A stretch of DNA of 64,000 nt from Prostheceraeus crozeri (Eukaryota > Platyhelminthes > Polycladida > Euryleptidae), in the NCBI GenBank assembly GCA_907163375.1, contig CAJQUW010000885.1:124001-188000 (forward strand). Reading direction: 5' to 3'. The notes beneath the pieces are model-generated. The model saw only the letters and a list, made by a program, of their open reading frames with translations. It searched no databases and was not told where the DNA came from. Shown piece by piece: positions 54,805 to 64,000 of this stretch (the first letter of the stretch is position 1; each line of letters starts with the position of its first letter). Position numbers and translations under genes: made by a program.

Positions 54805-54945
54805 TTCGTGCGCCTTCTACTTTTTTAATAATGGTCGGAAGGGCCAACATTATGAAGAAAACTTGTGCGCAATGATCTGAATTCTTCGAATCTGAAGGAA
54901 TTGTGGCAATCGAAGCACTTTGCTGGAACTCACAGTAATCCGCAA
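54805..54945 (+). repeat. Dispersed repeat family, copy 3
   Basis: TTTTTTAATAATGGT, GGCCAACATTAT and ATGATCTGAATTCTTCGAAT align in order with 9845-9985 and, inverted, with 16865-16980. Confidence 0.7.
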
Positions 54946-55512
54946 TCGACGCACGACTTTTTTCCCTATCTCTGCAAGGTATTAGGAATTCCTTTTCGCC
55001 CACTTACTAAGTTCCTCGATGTGCCGTCGATTTCGAATAAATCACGCTTTTAGCAAACCGAAGCAGATAAGCAAAATATTTAGTTTTGTGTGTACGAGTA
55101 TAACAAGTTGAATTCGAACGCGTGCAAGTTATGATTCTAGCCACTGCAACTCAACTCTACACAAAGAGTTTGACAGCTCAACAGATTCAGCGAATTGAAA
55201 AAAATAACTGAATTGATGCAGAGTTAACAAATTCGTAAATTAAAAAACTAAGAAGAATATGCTTTTTTGTGCAGACTAATTTAATCGAAATGCTATTCAA
55301 GAAACTCTTTTGGTGATCAACTTAACTTCCCTCAAAAATTTCACGTTTTAAGATTCTTATTAGTCAAGCTACATTCTATTTGATATTTAAAAAGTTTCGT
55401 GCTATACGTACTTCAATGTTAAAATCGCGTAGATAGTATGCAATTACAGGAATAATTTGCAAAATTGATGCTTTTGATGCTTTGAAAATACATCAGGCAT
55501 TATTTTATACCT
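54946..55512. other. No feature recognised
   Basis: AT-rich, no coding seen. Confidence 0.5.
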
Positions 55513-55620
55513 CAGGAACATAATCTCGGCAAAAAACTGAATGCATGTATTTTGATATAGAAAATTTTAATTGCATTTTCTTTGATCTGACATTACTTAC
55601 TTTATCCTTACTCTATGTCT
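55513..55620 (+). repeat. Dispersed ~95-bp repeat, copy 3
   Basis: ATCTCGGCAAAAAACTGAATG and TACTCTATG-type words match 44098-44195 in order, at lower identity. Confidence 0.55.
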
Positions 55621-58227
55621 TCAACAATCGAAGTGTACTCTTCCAATTGTTGTCTAGCAGGATATCTAAGTAAACAAGCCGGTGGCGAGGAGTGGGCATT
55701 TTTTAAAGAAAGTCACTGGCACCGGCTTATTGCTAAAGTTTTTCTCTGAAGCCTCTTTGCAGAACCCAATGAGAAGAGAAAACCATGCGTAGCTGAGGAG
55801 AAAATTTAATATTGAAAAACAGGTAATAACTGATGAACAAGATCTCCATGATGAGAAAGAAGTAGGATATGTTTTCGTAGAAATGAATAAATACAGTTAC
55901 CCTTATCGTCAAACTCACAACCAGAGACGATAAAAGAGAGTACGAACAAAGTTCCATGATTAAATGGACACCAGGAGCCACAAGATTCAATCCGGCAATT
56001 GTTTTTCATGTATTTATACAAACAAAAGTAAGGGACGGGTAGAAAGAGGAATGAAGAGAAAGACAGAAAGAAAAGAAGGAGGGAAGAGAGAAGGGAAGAC
56101 GGATGAGATTTAAATACAACAAAATGTCAAGAAATTCAATGATATTAAGAGTATGACGATTATTTATAGACACGCTCCAATCAGTTTTGTTGCGCAGAAC
56201 AAGCAAGTAATAAGATCATTTACAAGTAAAGTAATACACAGCTAATACTGCATTCGAGGTGTCGATTGGATTTGATCTCAAAATGGTCGGCAACCATTTC
56301 AGTCTAAAAAATAGTGAAACGAATATCTATAAACATGTACATGTAGATGCAATGAATTCAGTTGTACAACATTTTCCACATTTAAATTCAAATTATAATT
56401 TTTAACTTTTGAGTGTGAGATTTAGGCTAAGTTTATAAAGCCGAAATTCCATAAGAATAATCGAAAACATGCATTCATTTTACACGAAAATAGAGACGTG
56501 TTATCAGCGCGCATTATACCGATCGTCTATATTCTAAGTTGATTGCAACTGTCAAGAAATGTGCTCTGACGGACTTGAGATTAGACAAAATAGATAAAAA
56601 GGAATATATTTTAGAAGGGAGCTTCCACTGAGAGTCTCGGTCTATAGTAGAGCAGCTCTACAGATTAAATTCATTGTCACACAATTAGAATAAGTCAAGT
56701 ATAATTAGTCTTTGAGTGTATTTATACGTGCCACTTTACTGCTGAAAATGTTCGATCTATGATGAGTCAGAAAAGGATGGATAAACAGTGGTAGCAAAAG
56801 CATGATTTCAACAATCGTGCATCGTGCTTCACCAGACAACAGCAATCTAGTGAATGGTGATGAATAGAAATGCATTGATCTCATTAACTTGTCATCCTCT
56901 GAGTGTCACTAAAAAGTGGCAGCTAAAGTTTTACAAGGCGCAACTTTAGCTCACATTTTTAACGGACACTTACAGGATAACAAGCTGATAAGATGAATGC
57001 AATTTTCTTCATCACATTCATTAAATTTCTATTGTCTGTGCTCTGACTGGTGACGCACGAAGCCCGATTATAGAGGGCGTGAATTTGTTTCCATTGTTTG
57101 TCCATTCTTTTCTGATTCATCATGGATCGTATAGTGTCAGCAATAAAGTTGCTGTACAAATACTGCAATAAAGCTCGTGTAAACGCACCTTCATGCCATG
57201 TACATGTACTAAAGCGTCAAACTCATATGGGAGTTTTGAATTGACACATTTTTACATGTTCAGTTTGCACGTACATACCGTACATGCATTAAGTACAGAA
57301 CAATGTCATGATATCTAAAGCTTAAGAGCTTGCAAATGATCTCATTACATTAATAACATTTACAGAAAATGATCAGATCAAGACAAAAATAGACATAAAA
57401 ATATCTGCGATGCTCTTTGGTCTTTTTAACACCAGATGAGCAGTAAAATCTGTATATGATAAACTGGACCATAGACAGCAGGAAAATCTACCGCCATAGT
57501 CATCATCAATGTCTAAGAGATTTTATTTGATTGCTTAAAAATCAGAAAATCATTCACATCCAAGATGCACAGTAGCCTATGTTTCCTCCGATATCTATGG
57601 TGAAGGTGTTGCCACCAGACATGGGCGTCTCTGCAACTTATATTTGGACGTAAAAGTTTTTCGTAGCTGTTTTTGTGCACTGAGGATCAACTTGGGGGAG
57701 TGCACCCATTCTAACATTGAGCTTGGTTTACTTCAAATCTACTTCAAAGGAGCGAGGGCGGTCACAGGCAATGATGAATGACTCTACCGAGTAAAGACAA
57801 AGCGGTTATTAGAAGATGGCATCAATCTGCAACTGTTTGGCTGACTCAGTTGGAAAGGTGCTTGTGGTTGATTAATGCATAGGTGTCTGAGAATTAAAAA
57901 GAACGCATGTCAGACAGAGTTTTGTCGTTGGGTTGGCAAAAAGACAACGCAAAAAGACTTTGAAAGCTTGAGACAACGCACAACAGCACACCCTAGGCAG
58001 TAGACACAACTCCTTCACTGAGTTTGAGGGCATGCCTCGTCTCAAATATTATATATCTCCTATCATATTCAATTAAACCTATTTCATGTTCTGCCGGCTT
58101 CGGCTTACACCGTCGCTCACTATGTCGTCTGAAGAGTCTGCAGGCGGAATATTGAATCGGTTTTATTTCTTTAATTTTCTAATTTTCTCTGTTTAAGTTA
58201 AGGAACAACCCCATTGTATCGCGTCAG
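55621..58227. other. About 2.6 kb without a gene; one polypurine tract
   Basis: A purine-rich tract of about 60 bp lies at 56040-56103. No coding signature or bounded element was recognised elsewhere. Confidence 0.5.
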
Positions 58228-58367
58228 AACACTGCAACACTGTAATGATATCTGTGTTGACGATCTATGCCCATTATCGCACACAGTCAGTCAGATATCT
58301 ATGACGACAATGCATCGCATCAGCACACTGTAATGATATCTGTGTTGACGATCTATGCCCACCATTT
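58228..58367. repeat. Local tandem duplication, ~90-bp unit
   Basis: ACTGTAATGATATCTGTGTT and GACGATCTATGCCCA occur at about 58238-58274 and 58327-58363. Confidence 0.85.
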
Positions 58368-59084
58368 CACTCCAAACTCTAATATATATATCATAGCGCA
58401 ACGAAGAGGTAAATCGCCCGATTAAAAGATTTCATGACTGATAAGTTGAACAATGGTGCACAGCATTTCTCTAAAGCATGCTATTTCAGGGAAATCAACC
58501 CTCAGCATTTACAAAAATAGCTATGAAAAGCAGAATCTTTTACGTCCGGACATTAGATATCTATAGACGCCCATGCCACAGATGTACATCTGAAGTACTG
58601 AAAGTAATAATCGTCTGATTATTGACGTACAATAATGAAGAAAGTAAATTCAGGGACTGCAAGGTCCTTATTTTGATCCTTTTCTGGATTTAGTCTTCAG
58701 ATAACAAACCTGAGGATGAATTTCATCTCTGAAAGACGTCGATGGGTTTCACAATGAATCTCGGAACTTTCAAATCAGGTGTTACTGGCCAAGAAAGGAC
58801 TTTGATCATCCTCAGCTGATAATTCGCGAGAGATAGGAGGAATCCCCTTCAACGAAGAAAGAATCTGACTTGGTAAGTGACTCAGCTGCTCCTGGAATAA
58901 AAGGAAACAAACTCAATGAAAAGCTCAAAAATCTCTGATAATTACTTTCTAACTGATAGACCACAGAAATCTAACTTTTAGCTTAGTTTAAATTTGTGAG
59001 ACTAGAATGTACAAGAGTGGCTTAAATGAATTAATGATAACATCAATACTCTCCCTGACCGGTCAATACTCTTTCAGTCCGGAT
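58368..59084. other. No feature recognised
   Basis: No coding signature seen. Confidence 0.5.
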
Positions 59085-59182
59085 GTCCTTCCTGCCGACT
59101 TTCAATGACACTTTCAGGGTTCGACCTCTGGACCGAAAGATCGCTAGGCCAGGCACTTAACCACTGTGCCACGGAGACCACT
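59085..59182 (-). repeat. tRNA-derived SINE head, second family
   Basis: On the minus strand TGGCACAGTGGTTAAGTGC fits an A box and AGGTCGAACCCTG a slightly decayed B box. It differs from the 49-kb SINE family. The folded tRNA is imperfect, so it is not called as a tRNA gene. Confidence 0.7.
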
Positions 59183-59369
59183 GGACAAGAGCGATTTGTT
59201 GATGGTGATTTCAACCGATCATTCAGGCACAGATTTAGGTCAATGTTACTAGATCTTAAGAAGAGTAAAACTGCTGGGACATGCAACAGTTGTAGATTCT
59301 CTCTCTATGTAAAGGGAAATCATAATAACTATGGATATTTGCGAAATGCACTGATAAGTTGCCGGTGCC

Positions 59370-59470
59370 TTCCCATTGTCAATCACTGGAAGTCGGCGTC
59401 GTTCATGCATCGTTGTCATGACAACGCATGTCCTCGACGCACTATTGTTTTCAATGTCCATGGCCGTTCT
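59370..59470 (+). repeat. Diverged copy of the 10.12-10.25 kb repeat block
   Basis: TTGTCATGACAACGCATGTCC and GACGCACTATTGTTTTCA align in order with 10185-10230. Confidence 0.65.
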
Positions 59471-60936
59471 AGTGTGTGTGATTTGTGCAGTGTCGGATTT
59501 GTATGCGGCAAACTCTTGCAGAAAGAAACTCAAGTGTCTTCGGCTCCCACGGAAATTTGTGCTCGAATTGTGTTAGTCTGAAGACATCTTTCAATTCAAC
59601 GAATTTATGAATTGCAATTATTGATTGATACCAATAGATTAATTGCCTTTTTTTAATAGAAGCAATCGATTCATGTTTGATAATTCATGAATTGGTCGTA
59701 AACTGCAAATCAATCTGAGAGGTGCAGTTAGTTTTTATAATATGTTACATTCGTTAGTACGTTGCCTATTCATGAGCATGTCTTCGGCGGACGACAGCTC
59801 GGTTCTGGAAGCTACATGATTTTAGAAACCAATGAATTTCCTTTTCTCAAGCAGAACTGTCAAAAATGTGGTACACCGAAAATGATGTACGAATGGAAGA
59901 GTTGCTTCTTTCTTTCATATTTACAATCCATCTGATTACGCCCTACCAATGACTTAGAAGTTGCTATTATGGCAAGAATGACAACAGATGAACCGCAACA
60001 AACGCATGATCTCATGACGGATCTTTACTATGAACCGGTAACTAGGCAACGAGCGCATGTAATGATAGCCTTATCATGAGTGCTTTGGTGTCTGATCAGG
60101 TAAGTGGCAATTTACTGAGGACCACTTCAATTGCTCTCCAATCCAGTCCTGCAAAACCGCAGCATTATGTATTTTCATTCGATGCAATGTACCGGTATAT
60201 GCATTGCGAGTGAATTGGCGGATCATGAATGGAAATTCATTGTTATGTACACGCGCATCAACAACTTAGGGTGGCTGGAAATGAAAGAGATTGATGAACT
60301 CTCAGAAAAAAAGCTGCTAGTCTCCAACAACAATAGAGACATTGAAGACTGCAATTAAATGGAATTTGGACGACTTAAGTGAAACAGATCTCACGCGAAG
60401 ATTTGTTTAATCAACGTATTCCTGCAGTGCTTACAGCGCAAGGAAGACATGCCAAATTTTCTAATATTTTGGACAGTTTTACTTTTGATGATATTGACTA
60501 AATTATCAGTTTATTCAAATGTTATGTGCTAAAAATAATAGACAAAAATGTGTATATTTAGCACTGTGCAATAAATTCTGGTCACCACTAAGTGTTCTAA
60601 GCTGATCGCAGATTTGTGGAGTCAACAGTCCCTTTCACTGTTTCGAGCACAGTAGAAAAGGAAATGTGTAATTTGAAAGTAATGCAACAAAATGCACAGG
60701 AACGGTCATGCAACTTTGCAGACTCGGTGATGTTATGTTTGACTCTGTAATTCCGCTTACTTACAAGTATGACGCTCCTTCACTCACTCGATCGCGTAAT
60801 TGCCACTGACAAGATCCGTCAACGTGCAGCCGACTCACTCTCTCTCTCTCTCTCTCTCAGTCACATAAATACAGGTCTGCTACTTTGCTATTTATCTTTC
60901 GCATTAAAGGTTGTGACTTTAGAGAAGTATTTGTAC
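59471..60936. other. No gene recognised; short CT tract
   Basis: A (CT) tract of about 20 bp lies at 60838-60858. A 75-codon frame at 60131-60358 has no recognised domain. Confidence 0.5.
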
Positions 60937-61013
60937 CAGGGGTTGGCAGCCTTTGCCGATCCGCGGGACAGTGGATCAGATTGAGACCCCTTGCGGACCG
61001 CAACCTCGGTATG
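60937..61013 (+). mobile_element. hAT-like terminal fragment
   Basis: CAGGGGTTGGCAGCC followed by GATCCGCGGGACAG and GCGGACCGCAACC resembles the CAGGGGTCGGCAACC ends of many animal hAT elements. No mirrored right end was found nearby. Confidence 0.5.
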
Positions 61014-62819
61014 AGTTAATCAATTTAAAATAAATCTTCATTATTACTTCAATAATCATTTTGCAGAACATTATACGGAAGTTGATCTGCAATAGCAAAA
61101 TAGTGAAAAATTCTCTTTACAATAGATTGCGGTTGAGGTGATTATATTAACACCAGGAATAAAATATGAAAATCCTATATATTCCATGTGGACCAGACTT
61201 AAAGTGAGGAAGCATGCGGCGACATGTCATACCACTGAAACTTTCTATATGGAGGCGTTATGGTGATGCACAATCATGATGCTTATGTTGCAATGTAAGC
61301 CAAGTACAAGACTTTCACATCAATTTGCAAGGAGCAAGTTTTGAAATCATTATTAAGAATGTCAATTATAATTGGGTCAACTGTAAGCCTAGATTAATTC
61401 AATAAAAGTGATGGCGCTCACAAGGAAAATGCCCTGATTTGCACGAGAGTCACGAGAGTCCTGGTCCGTTTTTTAAACAAATTAGTCATTATGCTTTTTA
61501 GTTTGTGTTTTAAGACACTCGAGTTAATTGTGATCCAATAGACGACATTGTTAACTACAAGAGCTGTTTGTATCAAAATGATTGCAGTAAATGTTAAGTG
61601 AAACACATATTATATGTTAAAAACACGAATTGCTATCGATCAGAGCAGTACAGGTCATGTACACGTACATGATACACTAAGACGCAAGCAGGCAAAATGT
61701 ATGCTGTGCCAACCGCCGAAAACTAATTTCTGACTTCGAGCCCTGATAACGTCAATATACCTAATAATTAAAAATGCAAAACTTATGACAAATAAAAATT
61801 TGAATTGCGATTCCTTGATAATTTGTAATATGCAAATATGATTCAATTGTAGATTAAATTGATTTTGAGGATTCAACAAAGAACTACGTTTTGGCGAATG
61901 GTGCAGAAATTGCCTCAATTGTATTACTGGTGTGAATGAAGCTGACGTCGTTGAATGTTGCAGCATTCAAATTCATGACCAAGAGAAAACACTGCTTGTT
62001 CAGAAACGCAGTGAAAGATGTTGCCGTGCATTGCAGAAAACAATAGTGCATTTACTATTTAAATATTGTCGTTATGACAACACTCACTGCGCAGCATAAG
62101 CTATAGATCTCGCTCTATCATGCTCACTCTCTATTGTATTTTGTGATGCGTACCTAATGAGTGTGCACAGTAGAGATATTAGCTGAGTTCATTGGATTGG
62201 AACATGTGAATATTTAATTGAAGAAATTGCTAGGGGTAACGGTATGCGTGTAATAATTTGATGATTATGAGACTTTTCGTCTTCAATTAATATTGTATCA
62301 GTAAAGATTTTAATATGTTTTTTGCAATAATTTCTAGTACTGGCAATTTAAGCAATATTTTTTGTAGTAACTTTTTCTAAAGGGATATATTTTAGCAATT
62401 TTTCCAACACACATACTTGATGCTATTAGCTATACGGATGCACTTTCTGGTGCAGGATCCATGCCTATTATGTCAGTGAATTTCAGGAAAAAAATGTTAA
62501 TTGCTTGATTTTCAACAAAGCCATTAAGAGCCGCTTGTCTTGATTTATTCAAAGATTGAGTTTCAAAGAATTTTCATTTGCTGCATACTTAATTAAAGTT
62601 TGGGCATGTTTCTCTCATGACCTCTCTCTCTCTCTCTTTCTCGTGAAAGTTTATCTAGTATACAGGGATTCCAAACCGAATGTAAATTGATTACAAGCAA
62701 AATCCCCTTATCCAATTCTTCAATTGTTTAAATAAAATGACAGCATGTGGATTATGTGAATATAATAGTAAGAAAAATAGTTCGAATCAATATACAATAT
62801 ATGTGATTTGTACAATGCA
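61014..62819. other. About 1.8 kb without recognised features
   Basis: AT-rich. A CT tract lies at about 62620-62642. It forms the 3' flank of the minus-strand gene; no clear AATAAA was seen on that strand close to the stop. Confidence 0.5.
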
Positions 62820-64000
62820 TTATGTGTCACTATCTGCAAGCGCCTTTGAGGAAACGTCTTTGAACACTGGCATCAAACCGCGCTGATTTATGTCAGTCTC
62901 CATGGCCTCAAGACGATCAACAAAATCCTCACTGTGAGCTGCCAATTGTCCCAAGATGGAGTCCAGTTTGGACAAATCTGGGCGATTGCCGTCCATTCTA
63001 AACTGCATCGGATCATGTCCCGCCTTTCGGAGTTGGTCGACCATCTGCCCAGGAGCTGTTTGGGAGCGCAAGAAGGAGATAAAGACGAGTCTTGCCGGGC
63101 AGACTTCTGCGCAGTATTTTTCATACAACTGAAGGAATCGGTGATTTTTGAAGCTGGTGTTTTCCTCCTCATCTGTAACGACAAAGAAGGTTTTGATTCG
63201 CTCCTTCTTTTCGTAGAATGGCCATAATGCGGCAGCATGGGCTGTGCATCCACTAGCACGTGTTTCTTCAGCCAGAGTTAGTACTTCAGTGGTGGACGTG
63301 GGCACTTTGTCCGGCATCCAGTAGTTGTTGTTGAAGAATACCATCTTTGCTGCTGTGAATGCAGCAAACAGAGATGAGATGATGGTCGCCGTTCGAATTG
63401 CCACGCCCATTGACGAAGACGCATCAGCAATGACGACGATCGGGCAGTCCAGAGCTAACTGAGTATTCCCCAACTTCTCTTCTGCATAGTTCATTAAGCG
63501 CTCAAAGAATGGTGGCTTTTTGTCCACAGCCAAGCGATGGAATGTGAGCAGACGCTCCATCAGTTTACCATAATTGAGATCAATAACTGCCCTTTCTGCA
63601 ATCTTCTCCATGATTACTGCATCGACCTCAGGGCATCCCAGAAGCTCGTACCACCAGATGGCACGGGCCACGTTATTCTCTTGCCTTACCATTTTCGCCT
63701 TCGATGCAGGGGTTAAATGACTGACCAAAGGACGAACGTGTGAGAATGGCACATACGTGTCGGCAATTATTTCGTTCACGTTCTCCGCATTGATCTGTTT
63801 GGCGAGATGGACGAAGCTATCTGTGGGAATTTCGGCGCCGTATACGTATCTCAAGAACCATGGCAATTGCGGGAAGTCTTTCTCCGGATGAAAATGAACC
63901 ACATCGGCCAACTTACGCCATGGATCGACTGGGAAATGAAGAGCGAAGAATTCTAACTGATCCTTGGTGAAATGACGAACCCAATTCCGAATTCTGCGCG
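62820..64000 (-). CDS. von Willebrand factor A-domain protein, C-terminal exon (partial)
   Basis: The minus-strand frame is open from the right edge (RIRNWVRHFTKDQLEFFALHF...) to a TAA at 62820-62822, about 393 residues. No ATG opens it near 63911, so the protein continues outside the window. The N-terminal ~180 visible residues look helical. A VWA domain follows: IVVIADASSSMG is a metal-ion-dependent adhesion site (DxSxS), with FFVVTDEEEN downstream. A helical region before a VWA domain recalls TROVE/Ro60-like proteins, but I cannot confirm that; Ro60-like RNA binding would be inference. No signal peptide or membrane segment is visible. Codon use is more GC-rich than the surroundings, supporting a real host gene. 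Confidence 0.85.
   Translation of the reverse strand, partial: RRIRNWVRHFTKDQLEFFALHFPVDPWRKLADVVHFHPEKDFPQLPWFLRYVYGAEIPTDSFVHLAKQINAENVNEIIADTYVPFSHVRPLVSHLTPASKAKMVRQENNVARAIWWYELLGCPEVDAVIMEKIAERAVIDLNYGKLMERLLTFHRLAVDKKPPFFERLMNYAEEKLGNTQLALDCPIVVIADASSSMGVAIRTATIISSLFAAFTAAKMVFFNNNYWMPDKVPTSTTEVLTLAEETRASGCTAHAAALWPFYEKKERIKTFFVVTDEEENTSFKNHRFLQLYEKYCAEVCPARLVFISFLRSQTAPGQMVDQLRKAGHDPMQFRMDGNRPDLSKLDSILGQLAAHSEDFVDRLEAMETDINQRGLMPVFKDVSSKALADSDT

Noticed and set aside
59085-59182. Functional tRNA gene
   Set aside because: Pol III boxes are present but the cloverleaf is imperfect and a SINE-like body follows.
59105-59581. 158-codon plus-strand frame
   Set aside because: Its first part is antisense to a tRNA-derived SINE and its end overlaps a dispersed repeat.
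1-64000. CRISPR array, bacterial operon or integrated prophage
   Set aside because: Introns, SINEs and animal transposons show that this is eukaryotic DNA; repeats here are satellites or transposons, with no spacer pattern.

Overview
This window is a transposon-dense stretch of an AT-rich metazoan genome. It holds only one plausible host gene, a 3'-terminal exon at the right edge. The transposons are invertebrate families: BEL/Pao, mag-type Gypsy, four Penelope-like elements (PLEs), piggyBac, Tc1 and a large intron-bearing transposase family. Together with tRNA-derived SINEs and frequent TAGGCCTA and TACATGTA palindromes, this suggests a marine invertebrate, with an echinoderm or other non-chordate deuterostome as my best guess. 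That guess is inference; no host marker gene here settles it.

Layout. 1-5.1 kb: a BEL/Pao element open to the left edge, inserted into a ~335-bp tandem repeat that carries G-quadruplex-forming runs. 5.1-17 kb: no intact gene, only a decayed DUF7869-like relic, foldback and miniature elements, and old dispersed repeats. 17.2-25.8 kb: a three-level nest. An old LTR-retroelement relic is split by a 7.8-kb DNA transposon with an 8-bp target duplication, and that transposon holds a very young 4.2-kb Gypsy element (5-bp target duplication, nearly identical LTRs). 26-36 kb: SINE and hairpin elements, a piggyBac copy bounded by TTAA, a TTAA-type miniature element and AT-rich DNA.

36-44.7 kb: four PLEs (A-D) and three palindromic hairpins. 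Several lie in or between (TA)n tracts, and several carry hammerhead-ribozyme cores. This is the most interesting part of the window. 44.8-54.4 kb: a long foldback, miniature elements packed with element-specific subterminal motifs, a Tc1 element and a 22-bp minisatellite with a 66-bp higher-order period. 54.4-62.8 kb: mostly unassigned DNA with repeat relics and one SINE. 62.8-64 kb: the minus-strand end of a von Willebrand A-domain gene.

The elements do not form a pathway; the window records successive insertions. The youngest are the Gypsy element, the BEL/Pao element and probably PLE-B. All repeat, TIR and target-duplication calls were made by eye, and no database search was run.
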